From positions 310,001 to 374,000 of the forward strand of contig JAQSEB010000048.1 in assembly GCA_030063045.1 (NCBI GenBank): DNA of 64,000 nt, read 5' to 3'. The stretch's first letter is position 1. Each line of letters starts with the position of its first letter. Both the position numbers and the translations under genes were made by a program. Under the pieces are notes generated by a model. That model was not told the origin of the DNA and searched no databases. It worked only from the letters and a program-made list of their open reading frames with translations. This DNA comes from Pratylenchus scribneri. Lineage: Eukaryota > Nematoda > Chromadorea > Rhabditida > Pratylenchidae. This document shows positions 35,314 through 46,973 of this stretch, piece after piece.

Positions 35314-36091
35314 TTGCGGTCCGCCCTTAACCAATTTTCTTCCCCAATTTTTGTCCGTGGAAAACAAATTGTTGTTCAATGTTCACTTCCTCAATTTTTT
35401 GCGCATGAATGGCAAATTATCGTATCTTTTTTTATTGCCTTTAAGGTTCTCCTTTCCCCCATAAAATTCGGCCTCGGCGATTGGCTGATATTTTTGGGGG
35501 GCCTCAATGTTAAGGGCAAAGAATCTTTGGAGCGACTGGAAGGAATAAACATCATTGTTTTGCCCTCCCTTGCGCCCCTTCTTGGTAACCGATTCCAATT
35601 TTTTCAACCAGCCACCCACAATTTCTTCGAATCCAATGTCCCTTTCCCTTTCCCCTCTTCTTCCTGCCCCTTTCCCTTCCCTTTCAAACCTCAATATTCC
35701 TTCCCAATTCTCATGCCAATTCCTTTGTCCTTCGTCCTTCCTCCCTCAATTGCCCATTCCGTTCTTTTTCCCCTCCAGCGACCAGCCTCCAATGCCTTCC
35801 CTCCAGCCTCATTCTCCCTTCATAAAATCACGCCTTTCCCCCTTACCCAATTTTGGATTGAGCCCATCACACCTTCCCCTCCATAACATTTTTTTGCCAT
35901 CCCATCAAATTGTTTTGCTTCCAAGTTCCAACCATCACCTCCATCCTCCACTTCCTTCAAAATACGAGTTCCCAGAGTCCAAAATTATGCGCGGCCCATT
36001 TGGTTTGCCGGAGCCATCCTTCGTCCAATTCCTTTCAAAGAGAATATTGGGCAATGGAAGGGGTTTGGATAGAATTGGAAAGATAAAATAG
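35314..36091. other. Pyrimidine-rich region open in several frames, coding status unresolved
   Basis: The plus strand is markedly C+T-rich (CCCTTTCCCTTTCCCC, CTTCCCTCCAGCC) and more GC-rich than the window. Frames open on both strands (plus 35314-35886 and 35555-36091; minus 35383-35694) because the purine strand lacks stops. One plus frame 35555-36091 ends in less biased sequence (MRGPFGLPEPSFVQFLSKR). No family is recognised and no exon pattern favours one strand. Confidence 0.3.
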
Positions 36092-37009
36092 AAGAAAGAC
36101 CAAATTATTTTTGGGAAAGAAATGAACGAAAGAACAAAGAGGAGCAAAAAAGGATTTTTGGGGGTTCGCAATGGATGGAAATGAGAAATTCGAGGGAATT
36201 TTTATTGTGTGGGCGCGAACATCGGCAATGCGATTTTTTGGGGAAAAATTTAAAAACATTTTAATTCAAGCGTAAATGGTAAAAAATTTTAATAATCTAT
36301 ATTTTTTTAATAATTAATAAAACAAAATCTTTTCTTGTTGGATTGTATTTTGGCAATAAATGAACAAATTGCAAAATTAAATTTATTCCATTAAAATTTA
36401 TTCACTTTATGAATTTATTTCAATTTTTGGATATTTTATTTTGAATGAAAAATAAAATCATTCTCAAATTGATTTAAATTAGAGTCTAAAATATATTTTT
36501 TTAGTTAAATTATAAATTTATAAAATTATGAAAAATAAACCGATTTAAGAACCTTATTAGTTTAGTTCAGATAAATTAGTTAATGAAAAAAGAATAAGCA
36601 AAGTAGCAATGGCAAAAATACTAATATTTGTGAATGTTTATTTCGACTATTTTGATCAAAAAATATTTAGATAAATTTGAAAAAATGAATTCTCAAAAAA
36701 AAAAACACTAATTTATTGTCCATTTTATTCCATCATTCAATATCATGAAATCAGAATTCAAAATTAAGAAGTAATCATGAATTTTTAATAGAAATGGAAT
36801 TCAAAAGAAATTATAACGATTTATGATAAGAATTGAATATAAGTAAAATTGATTGTTAATTCCTGCTGAACCACCCACAAATTTATATAAATTGCTGGAA
36901 AATGAAAAATAATAATTCTTATTATTTATGAGTCAATTTATAGGAAAACAAAAGTAAAACCAATAAAGTGATAGAATATTTTAAAATGGGTCATTTTTGA
37001 CCTGCCGCA
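36092..37009. other. Spacer between the pyrimidine-rich region and the MATH-BTB gene
   Basis: AT-rich from about 36250 on. No gene seen; 3' flank of the MATH-BTB gene. Confidence 0.4.
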
Positions 37010-38688
37010 TCATTTCTCAAGTTCCTTTCGCAAAAAAGCATCCACAATTTGATCGACCAATTCACCGTAATTTCCATTGAGTAACATTTTCCAACCCTCA
37101 GTTTGCCTAACCTTTAAAAAACATACGAAAGTTATTATTAAATCCATCAGATCTTTTCTTGTAACCTTTTTTGCATTTTCTTGGATGTATTTGATGGTCT
37201 CAGCTTTTAGAAGTTTAGCCAAATGTTGATCGGCCTTAACCAACAATGCGCATGCATTCTCATCATCCAAGAAAGTCGCCAATTTGCGTTCACAAAACAT
37301 CTTTGCGATTATAAATAATTAAATGAGTTATTTGTGTGATATCACCTTCAATTTGGCAAGTTCATATTTGTTGGCCGCAGCCAATAATTCCTCAGCAATA
37401 TTTTCGTCCATATTTGGCTGTTTTCCGCTGTAACTAAAAATAAAAAAAAATTTCATATTTTCTAAACTTTTTAATTTTATAAAATGACTAAACCAACATG
37501 AATCGAAGCAATTGTCCCAAAACTTCAAATTTGATATCCTCAATTTCGACGATTCCATTCTGTGCTTCGACCATTTTATGCTCAAACATTGCTGCGAAAA
37601 TTGGAGAGCGACTTGCCAAAATTCCTTTGTAGACCTTGAAATTAAATTTAACAATTAAATTGCAAATTTAATGGGGAGAACCTTAAATTCGACTCCATCT
37701 GAAGAGACCACGGTGCAATCGAAATATTTGTTCCTTTTTTCGAACAAATTGCCCAAATCTTCACACATTCCACATCTTAATTTAAAATAGAAAATGCCTT
37801 TTATTTGGAAAGTTGGAATTCTTAAAACATTTTATTATTATTATTTACCATCCAATGATATATTTAAAAATAATGAAATGCACTTATTCCTTTCCTATTA
37901 TGATCTTATTAATGAAATTATTCTCCACCTCTCCACTCTGATTCTAATCTTATCTGCACTTACACAATTGTAACTGGAATATCAGCTTCAAACTCGGCCC
38001 TGAGAGTGATTGAATCCGTAGACTTGTCATACCAGCCCTTTTCGGAATCCATCAATTCCTATTAAGGGGTAGAAATAATTATTATGATATGAGAGCAAGG
38101 TTGAGTAGAGATAGTCAAATCTCATATTTAGTGGATTTGGACCGTGAAATAAAATAGTTACATCAGAGTCCTAGCTTATTTAATTTTCTTGAGATCAATT
38201 TTAGTGAATCCTACTTCAAATGTCATGAACCCGCCATGGCCCCAATCATCCTCCTTTGCATGGAAAATGTGTTCAATTTCTCGAACATAGTCATTATTTC
38301 CTTCTTTTTGGGCCAACAATTTCAATTTTGCAGATGCATAGCATGCCCAATTTGACTCTTAAATATCCAAATTGAAGCAAATTTTTGAAATTAATTTGTA
38401 AAAAACCTTGATCTTCTGCATTGCATTGTAAGAAATAACCGAGACTTTTTACTGGTTTACCATTATCATCATCTCTTTCCCTCGGCATAGCAAGAATTTT
38501 CCATGGCAAATTTTGAACATAGATTGGATCGCTAAGTCTGTGACCATCTTTTCCTTTTTGTCGTGCGAATTCGCTGAACTTCTCGATTTTCATTGTAATA
38601 ATTCCAGTCGACTTGTTTTTTGCTTTAATTTTTAATTATATTAAAAATAATTTTAAAAATTCTAATTAAGACCTTTATCGGCTTCCAT
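37010..38688 (-). CDS. MATH-BTB protein (SPOP-like cullin-3 substrate adaptor)
   Basis: Nine minus-strand exons (38688-38673, 38622-38407, 38357-38215, 38058-37964, 37775-37682, 37634-37498, 37433-37346, 37301-37167, 37111-37010) join in phase to about 341 residues. The MATH domain, which recruits substrates, shows FSEFARQKGKDGHRLSDPIY, NLPWKILAMPRER, SLGYFLQCNAE, NWACYASAKL and KEDDWGHGGFMTFEEL. The BTB domain, which binds cullin-3, shows CEDLGNLFEKRNKYFDCTVV, KGILASRSPIFAAMFEHKM, IEDIKFEVLGQLLRFIYSGK and ENIAEELLAAANKYELAKLK. The tail (MFCERKLATFLDDENACALL, QTEGWKML) corresponds to the BACK-like end of SPOP. The MATH part resembles that of USP7-type proteins (LSDPIYVQNLPWK). Intact; expected in nucleus and cytoplasm as part of a CUL3 ubiquitin ligase. 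Nematodes have many such bath genes. Confidence 0.92.
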
Positions 38689-39988
38689 TTTATTAGATTG
38701 ATTTTAAAATTAATTTTTTATTATTTAAATAGGCACTTTCTGTTGGAATAAATTAAATTATTATTTCTTCATTAATTTATAAAATTGCGGGAGATAATTA
38801 AAAAATATATAAATAATAATTTTACAAAGAAAATAGAAAAATATTTTTATTAGAATTGATTCATAGCCCTAAATCATGCAAATGATATAGCATTCGACGT
38901 TTCCGACTTGACTGAATGTAAAATTTTAGTTCGCGGGCACTTTTGGCCATGGTTCATTAAAAATGAAGGGTTCCTTACCACTAGGGGGGTCGAAAATTTG
39001 CAATATTTTTGTATTTAATTCAATCGACAGACACATCTCAATGTATATATTTTAAAAATTTTTTCAATATTTTTATTTTTACATAAACGTGCAAAAATAA
39101 TGAAATGAAATTCATTTTCAAAGAAATTCACTCATTATGTAAAAGTTTTGGATTTTTTTTCTCCATTTTTTTTGATTATTTAGTTCAGCGAAAAATAAAA
39201 ATTATTGAAATAATTCAATTTTACTAATTAAGCCAAAAAAATGATATTTTCGAATTTAGCGTTTTGGAAAAATTTTTGTAGGAAAGTATGAGTATATAAA
39301 AGAATTGGATGGACTAAATAAAAGAGGAGTAAAATACAATTTTTATAGGCGATGCCAAATGAAATTAATCACAAAAGGATTAAAAAAACACAAATGATTG
39401 AATGTGAAAAAAAAAAATAAAAAAGGGCCGAAGGTTGATCTTCATCGGGGAGACGGTATCCAAGCAAAAGTACCAAATAATATTCAAATACACAACTCAA
39501 TTCCGAGTTCCAATCAAAATGGACAGCACAATCAAACAAAACCAATCACAGATTAAAATTTTGCTTTAATAAAAGAATAAGAAAGAATTAGGGAAATGAT
39601 AATGTGGAAAAGCAAAATAATGAAGAGTGAATAAATCACATATAATTTCAATGATTTTAAATTGAATTTATTCCATTAAAATTTCTTCATTTTGTGAATT
39701 TACTAAAATTTTTTGATAATTAATTTTGATTAAATAATAAATCAATTTCAAATTCATTTAAATTGAATCTGTTTCATTTGCCAAAAAACAAACAATTTAG
39801 CAAATATTGCCTTGTTTAACGAAATTAACATTATAATTGAAAATTAAAACAAATATGAATCAAGAAATAAATTATCGAAAAATAATTTTAAAATTTGCTG
39901 CCATCGCTTCCAAAATCTATATTTATTTAGTGTAATGACAAAAAATAATAAGAATTTGATGTTTTATTTCAGTGTAATTCTTTTTTTA
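38689..39988. other. Intergenic, no gene seen
   Basis: AT-rich. A GC-richer patch at 38930-39000 (GTTCGCGGGCACTTTTGGCC, CACTAGGGGGGTCG) has no partner that I found. Another at 39420-39470 (GGGCCGAAGGTTGATCTTCA) is unassigned. Confidence 0.35.
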
Positions 39989-41427
39989 TCATTTATCCAT
40001 TTCTTTGAGAAATTTAGATGTGTTGAAGAGAAATTTGTCATTGCCAAAATTTGAACTGAATGCTTGTAAGGCGGAAAACAATTGGGCTGCAGGGAACAAT
40101 TCAAGTGTGGCATATTTTAACGGTAATTCAGCCTTCCCTGAATTAAATATGATATAATATTTTTTAATATTTATTTTTTACCCAACAATTGGCCATTCAA
40201 TGTACCAAAACATTCAATTTTGGGAATTGTCGGAGAATAGACAATGCCAAGGCCAATCACATCAAAATTTTCGAAATTTCCGTTTGAATTTTCGAAATCG
40301 ATCCGTAATCCATCAATCAATATTCCACTTTTACTATATAATCCAATCGAATTATTCGCAGCTCCAAGAATTGTGTGCTTTGATGAAAATTCTTTGTCAG
40401 AAAATCCGATGGCAATGTCGACATAACTTTGATTTGATTTAATTAATAATTGAAAAATTATTTAGTTTTAATTTAATTTATATTTCTGATTTATACTTTT
40501 TTGTCTCTGCAAGAATTTTCACTTCATAATAGAATAAAATTGACGGATTTTTGGCAGATATATTGAATTTTGGAATTGGCAAAAACATTGTTTACTTTTC
40601 CTTAAAAAATTTAAATAGCGATAATTTTTAATTCTATTACCATTGAATGAGGGCAAATATTTGACGAAGAGTCCATCTTCGGAAATGTTCAATTCCCGCC
40701 CATAATTCTCATCCGCATTCCATTTGTATGAATTGAAATTGAAATTCAATTTATTGACAAATTCATTTTCATTTTCCACATTTTGTTCGGTCAAATTGGC
40801 GAGCTAAAAATTATCATCTTTTTCGAAAAATTTTTCAATTTTAAATTTAATTAAGAATTATTCAATTGGTAGAATTAATAATTTCAAATTATAATTGCAA
40901 ATTTTTAAAAATGAAATTAGATTAAAAATTTGTTTATAATTTCATTTGAATAATACCTACGAAAATTGAAAAAAAAATAATTTTAAAAAATTTACATAAT
41001 GTTCTTTTAAATTGGAAAAAGTCGAAAACTGCACTTTTGGCAGACAAATTTATATTAATTTTATATCTGAACAGATTTTAATAAAATAATCTCAAATTCT
41101 TCTTACCAATTCTTTAAATTGACCTTCCATTGCACGGATCTTCCCCTCAAATTCCTGTTTTTGTCCAGCCAATTGGCCAATAAATTTATCATTTCTTCTT
41201 GACATTTCTTCCCTCGTTTTATTATTTTCTCCTAATAGAATGGCCATTTTATCCTTTATTTCAGCATTTTCCTGAACAAATTTTTCCTTAATTTCGGTCA
41301 TTTCTTCCTGGACAATATCAAATTTGTTTTGCCAATAATTCATGGATAATATAAAAATGACAAAGCAAAATCCAAACAAAACTATTGAAAGCATCAGCAT
41401 TTTTGTTCCGATATTGATTAGATCCAT
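39989..41427 (-). pseudogene. SPRY protein with N-terminal membrane anchor and coiled coil (SPRY gene 4), with a one-base frame break
   Basis: Minus-strand exons 41427-41107, 40803-40641, 40600-40497, 40426-40182 and 40137-39989. The N-terminus has a hydrophobic anchor (LMLSIVLFGFCFVIFILSM, about residues 11-29) without an obvious cleavage site, then a long coiled coil (about 30-107). The SPRY part shows ELNISEDGLFVKYLPSFNG, SILFYYEVKILAETK, AIGFSDKEFSS, FDVIGLGIVYSP, CFGTLNGQLLG and FPAAQLFSAL. Exon 3 is 104 bp, one base longer than phase allows, and lacks part of the conserved block before LPIPKF; deleting one T from a run of five would restore phase. So this is either a recent pseudogene or a homopolymer error in the assembly. 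The membrane or secretory anchor is not shared by SPRY genes 1-3. Confidence 0.75.
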
Positions 41428-42111
41428 TTTATTAGAGAAGTTTTGACGATTAGAAGATAAATGTTTTGAATTGAAATATTTGCTGGAATTTTAAATGAAT
41501 TATAAAATTGGATATTATTTTTACTATTTAAAATTTAATTGTTAAAAAGCAGCAAATTTTTATTAAAGGAAATAGAGCGATCATATTATTTTTTTTGGAA
41601 ATGGGAATAAATAGACGGCGAAAAATGCGGGCATTTCTGATAAATTCATCAGTTTTTTAATCTAATAATTAGGAAGGAATGATTATGGACAGTAAATTTG
41701 TTTTATAGAGAACATCAAAAGGGCATCAAATCCTCAATTGTGAATTCTGTCGATAAATGAAAAAAATCAAATTTATATTGTAGTTAATGGCGGCAATTTC
41801 CTAGCCATTCTTCATCAATGAATAAAGAAAAGATTAAAAATCAAATTGATAAAAGCTGGGATTGGGTGTTGGAGATCGGAATTTTAAGAGGATGATATTG
41901 CATTGCAGCGGAAGCATCAAAGGAAAATTTCCTTCATCAGCATTTTTATTGTAAAATTTGCCCGGAGGCTATTTTCCCATATTCTAAATATTACTGTTCT
42001 TTTTTAATCTTTCTTATATCATTTTAATGGAGAAATTCCTATGATTCAAAATCTTAATGTAGTAAAAATTTGCAAAAACGACATAATAAATAAATGGAAG
42101 ACAGTGATTAA
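41428..42111. other. Upstream region of SPRY gene 4, no gene seen
   Basis: AT-rich spacer between the SPRY gene 4 start and a transposon. No supported open frame. Confidence 0.4.
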
Positions 42112-42669
42112 CCCCTCAGTCACAATAGGGCGAAAGGACGCCGCGGAGAACGGAAAACGTTTTGGCCTTCCGCCGAGTTTGGTCACATTCAGCGGAATTT
42201 TTGATTCCGTCGCCGACAAAAAATTTCCGTCCATTTTGTGGTCACATGACCAGTGTTCTCCTAAATCATTGTGACCACAAAATTGGACGGAATTTTTTGT
42301 CGGCGACGGAATCAAAAATTCCGCTGCTTGTGACCACTCAGATTTTCAGGAAAAAGCCGAACGGAAATCGAATGCAATTCCGTCGTCTCAAAACGCCGAG
42401 GTGGTCACAATAAAATTTGAGAGTTTTTCCGCTCTTTCAATTAAAAATTAAATTTATTTTTATTTTAAAATTTCAAAAATTTAATAAAAATCTTAAAACA
42501 GGTATATCTGATTCAGAAAAATTTCCTCTTTTTAATGATATAAAAATCAAATGAAAATATAAAAAATTTATATGATTTATATTTTGCATCTTCATAAATA
42601 ATGTTTTTCCTTATCCAAAAAAATAAATTCTTATATCATTGAATAGAGCAGAGTTTTTTACCGTCCGGG

Positions 42670-43075
42670 GTCATCTCCACAATAGATAAAGGGCTATGCA
42701 ATTATGGGCATGTCCACAATTCTGCAATTATAGGTGTTTTCGATTTATAACAAGTCAGAAAACGGTTTTAAACCATACAAACCTTATACCATTTTGTAGA
42801 TCTCACCGAGACGCATCGAATGGTATATAATTTATTATGGTTTAGTCAAAATTAAATGGTATTAAACCATTTTTTAAGTTTTTGGTTTTAAACTCTTTAA
42901 TTTTAGGCCAAACCATGACAAATTATATACCATTCGATGCGTCTCGATGAGATCTACAAAATGGTATAAGGTTTGTATGGTTTAAAACCGGTTTCTGACT
43001 TGTTATAAATCGAAAACGCCTATAATTGCAGAATTGTGGACATGCCCATATTTGCAGAATTGTGGAGAAGACCTA
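42670..43075. mobile_element. Foldback element nested in the composite element
   Basis: Arms: ATTATGGGCATGTCCACAAT, TCTGCAATTATAGG, TCGATTTATAACAAGTCAGA and ACCATACAAACCTTATACCA, each repeated inverted on the right side. Each arm ends toward the centre with GAGACGCATCGAATGG or its complement, the motif shared with other foldbacks. Insertion ends are approximate. Confidence 0.75.
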
Positions 43076-43272
43076 GCACCGTTTTTTACATAGGATGGGA
43101 TCATTTTGGAAAGCTTATAAATTTCTTAAATATTTTTAAAATATTTTTTAAAAAGTCTAGTCTAGGGTTTTTGGTTAAAATACAAGGAATTCCGCTCGGC
43201 GGAGGACGGAAAAATTCAAATTATTTGAATCGCCGGCGTTTTCGGTTCGACGGAAAAAAAGGCCAAAAATCG

Positions 43273-43892
43273 GGCAATCCTAAAGAATCTGGGTCCCAAA
43301 AAAATTTTTTTTTGATTTTTCAAAAATTGGTTTCTGGGGGTTTTCGGGGGCGTAGAACACGAATCTGGCATCCATTTTGTCATATCTTACCATCTTGGTA
43401 AGATATCGCCGACTTTTACCTATTGCGATTGGCTCAAGTTAGAGGCCTAAATACCTTACCATGATAAATTTTTCTTTTGGTCATAACTTGCCTATATGTC
43501 ATTATTACATAATAAAAATGGCCATTTTTATTATGTAATAATGACATATAGGCAAGTTATGACCAAAAGAAAAATTTATCATGGTAAGGTATTTAGGCCT
43601 CTAACTTGAGCCAATCGCAATATTATTCAATAAAAATGGTACCATTAGATTCAGCTCGATGAGCCGCGTCGATTGAGCTATAATATGCCTATATTGAAAA
43701 TATTTTGAAAATTGGCCTTGGTCCCCTCTTGACATTTTCTTGGTAAAAGTCGGCGATATCTTACCAAGATGGTAAGATATGACAAAATGGATGCCAGATT
43801 CGTGTTCTACGCCCCCGAAAACCCCCAGAAACCAATTTTTGAAAAATCAAAAAAAAAAATTTTTTTTGGGACCCAGATTCTTTAGGATTGCC
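43273..43892. mobile_element. 620-bp foldback, sister of the 4373-4990 element, nested in the composite element
   Basis: Ends GGCAATCC and GGATTGCC, flanked by near-identical 8-bp repeats AAAAATCG (43265-43272) and CAAAATCG (43893-43900). Like the 4.4-kb element the arms contain CATCTTGGTAAGATATCG, the line GGGGGCGTAGAACACGAATC, and TTTTACC; total length differs by two bases. The centre has an extra hairpin (CATAACTTGCCTATATGTCA). Confidence 0.8.
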
Positions 43893-44481
43893 CAAAATCG
43901 TTCTACTGTGACCAGCATTCAGCGGAAAACCCGATCGTCGGAAAAACGTCGGGCGTTTTTCCGCTGTCTCAATCCGCTGGACTGGTCACAATAAAAAAAC
44001 GCTCGGCGGAGAGCTTTTTTCCGTTCGACCGAAAACGCTCGGCGTTTCTGCTGGGGTGGTCAATAGAGAAAACGCGGCGGAATGCGTTTTTCCGTTCGAC
44101 GGAGAAAAGTTCGGCGTTTTCCGCTGTTAATGTGACATAGGTATTCCGTCGCGGTGAGCGGAAAACGCCCTATTGTGACCGAGGGGTAATGAAGATAAAA
44201 CATTTTGCAAAATAATATTATAAAATAATCCAAATAAGAACATAATAATGTTCTTTTTGCATTTTTATTTAACAGATTTCCATTTTCCAACCGTTTCTTA
44301 TTCATAGAATAGACTATAAAAATTGAATTGATGTTCTATTCTATAAATGGAGTAGAGCAATAAGATAAAGTTTCTGCGGTTCTGTTGTCCCAAAAATATA
44401 AAGAAAAGTAATAGAACAAAAATGTAAAATGAAGAACAGAATATTTGGAACAAATTTCCGGCCATATCTTGCTAGAGAAAA

Positions 44482-46973
44482 TCATTTAATTCGGACAATA
44501 CGATTAAGCGGGGATATGTTATTATTTTGAGAAGATTGTATTGGCATTCTTAATCCATTTCCATTCAATTGAGAGGGCAATTTTCGGGATATATTAATAT
44601 TATTCGTCGTTTTTCTTTCATCATTCTTCCATAAATTCCACCGTTTTGGCAACACATCCTTGGCCCATTGCTTTCGAAAATCGAAACTGGCCCAAAGCAT
44701 CAGCCAACTGGGCAAAATAATAGTGCCAATTTCGACGACCATTGGGCCAAAAGTTAATAGGAAATTCATTGGGATAAACGGGAAGCCATAGCTAATCTGG
44801 CGTAAATTTTGAATAACAATTATTATTATTTTAATATATTTCCAGTTCCACTTTTTTATTTTAAAATTCTAAAAATCATTTTGTAAATAAAAAAGAAAAA
44901 TTATTTAAAAATTTAAGTGAAATTTATAGTTTTTTAATGAGTTAAAATTGAAAAAAAGTTGTATCTTTCCCTCAATCTTATTTATAAATATATAAATGTC
45001 GGCGACAAAACTGAATATGACACACTATTTTTCGTCATAGAAGCAGAGAAAGTTCGAATTTCGAAAAACTAAGTGTAGGTTTAGTGTGTCTAGGGGTTCA
45101 TTGCATGGGATTAGGGTTAGGTTTGTACTCTGCTTCTTCGACGAAATAGTGTGTAATATTCAGTTTTGTCTGAAATTCAGTTTTGCCGCGAAAATAAATA
45201 AATAATAAAATTACTTACAAAGTATACGGTGATAATTGCTTGAGCAACAAAAGTGGTCATAGCATAAATTAGTAATTTTTTCTCAATTGGATCCACAACA
45301 TTCGAATTCTGACTGATTTGACTTGTCTGATTATTTTTGTTTGCAGGGGAATGTCTTCGATTTCGCCATTTGTAAAGGAAAATAGTCAACAAACTCAATG
45401 CAGTGCAACCAATCAAAAATATGATGGAAAATGTAGCTACCAAAAAGTTAGAATCAAGATTGTGCTGAAAATTGGAAAACAAATTGGAAATATTTTCAGG
45501 GGAAATGAATTGTTTTTTATGTATGGGAAATACATAAATTATTGGCAATAATTTAAATTATTAATATAAATTTTTTAAATAAATTTCTGAAATTAAAGAA
45601 GGAAAAATATTAAATTACATAAAAAATAACCGTGTCAGGAAATTTGGGAACCAGCGAACTTTGTGCTCGCGAATTAGACCTAAGTTCGCTGTTGCAAATT
45701 TCATGGAATCAAAATAACTGATTTAGATAAATTCTTTCGTGTCGAAAAATATTAAATTTTTGAGACCATATTTATAACTGGCCATAACTAGGTAGAGGCG
45801 TATACCATATAGGCTTCAGGGTTAGATTCAGGGCAGGATAGAGGCATGGGATTAGGGATAGTTATATGGTCTTAAAAATATATTTTTCGAGAAGAAAGAA
45901 TTTATGTAAATTTAGTCATTTTTTATGTAAATTTATAGAGATCCATTAAAGTACAAAAGATTAGTTTTATAAAATTTATATTTTATTGTGTTTTGTAGGC
46001 TTCATTTAGCAGTATTAAAAATGAAAAAAAAATAAAACAAGTTGAAGAAAACATACAGTTCCAACTTCAATAATTGAGAAAGATGTCCGATTGCCGCTTA
46101 ATGGATCGTTGTTGACAATACTCAATTGTATGCCCATAGAGAAAAAACAAAAAGACAAATACAATGAAATTCCATAGATGATCAAAATGGACAATGGTAA
46201 AAGATAGAGCCAAATCTGGATATTAATTAAAAAATAAAAAAAAAGAATAACTAAAATTGTCAAGTTTTTTAATTATTATAATTAAATTATAAATATAAGT
46301 AACAAAATTTTTTCTTAATAATAAAAAATATAATTAAATAAAATTAACTAATAATCCACCATTCTATCATATTACCTTCTCATAATGCATTGGAAATGCG
46401 ATTGCCGTAAACCGATTGAATTGGATGGCAGCAGTGGCCAAACTATCAGCGTAAAAACAGAAAAATAAGAAAAAGATATATAGTGCCAATATTCTATCGG
46501 GCAATAGTTGGTAGAATGGAAGCAAAAATCCGCCAATGATTTTTGGTAGTCGATTGCCCAATAGCTGGCTCCACAATTTGAAGAAATCCTTGGGAAATTA
46601 TAATTTTTTTTTAATTTCTTTAATAAAATTCTAACAAATAATTTAAAAAATAAACGATTTTTAATTTACTATTCATTTTTAAAATTTATTAAAATTATTT
46701 TTTATTTGGTAATATTTATAAAAGATGTATAAAAATTTTGTATTTTACTTTTTTCATCATTAATTCAATTTTTTATTATCATTATTTTAATTTAATACTT
46801 ACAGTAATTGCGCGTATTACAAAAAGTTTGTTGAATGAATTATGCAATTTTTTATTTTTAATTATCACCAATACTTCCGATAAATACAATAAAAATGATG
46901 GAATGCTAATCACAAGAGTTCCATAAATATAGTAATTTCGAAGAGAGTAAATATAGTCAAAAAATCCATCCAT
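44482..46973 (-). CDS. Serpentine receptor, 7-TM GPCR of the Srv/Srg group
   Basis: Five phase-0 exons (46973-46803, 46588-46376, 46215-46057, 45464-45219, 44796-44482) give about 367 residues. TM1 is YYIYGTLVISIPSFLLYL, followed by KNKKLHNSFNKLFVIRA. The post-TM3 motif NRFTAIAFPMHYEK fits Srv-type receptors. TM4 lies in WLYLLPLSILIIYGISLYL, TM5 in FLVATFSIIFLIGCTALSLL, TM6 in LLIYAMTTFVAQAIITVYF and TM7 in FLLTFGPMVVEIGTIILPSW. The third cytoplasmic loop is long and Asn/Ser-rich. The tail is basic. Presumed sensory chemoreceptor. The 45219-44796 intron contains an inverted repeat (GACAAAACTGAATATGACAC / complement). Class uncertain between Srv and Srg; a GPCR with good confidence. Apparently intact. 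Confidence 0.82.

Larger units (their letters stand above)
42112..44186. mobile_element. Composite 2.08-kb element with CCCCTCAGTCACAATAGGGC ends (PIF/Harbinger-like)
   Basis: The left end CCCCTCAGTCACAATAGGGC matches the complement of the right end, which carries one change (CCCCTCGGTCACAATAGG). A TAA triplet flanks both ends (42109-42111, 44187-44189), the 3-bp target duplication of PIF/Harbinger elements. Inside are many GTGACC / GGTCAC-bounded hairpins (for example GGAATTTTTGATTCCGTCGC against its complement, 42193-42333), plus two unrelated foldbacks (42670-43075, 43273-43892). No transposase; long open frames on both strands are a consequence of palindromy. Confidence 0.8.

Noticed and set aside
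42046..42413. Open frames on both strands over the composite transposon
   Set aside because: They follow from the palindromic layout, begin and end inside element arms, and match no transposase motif.
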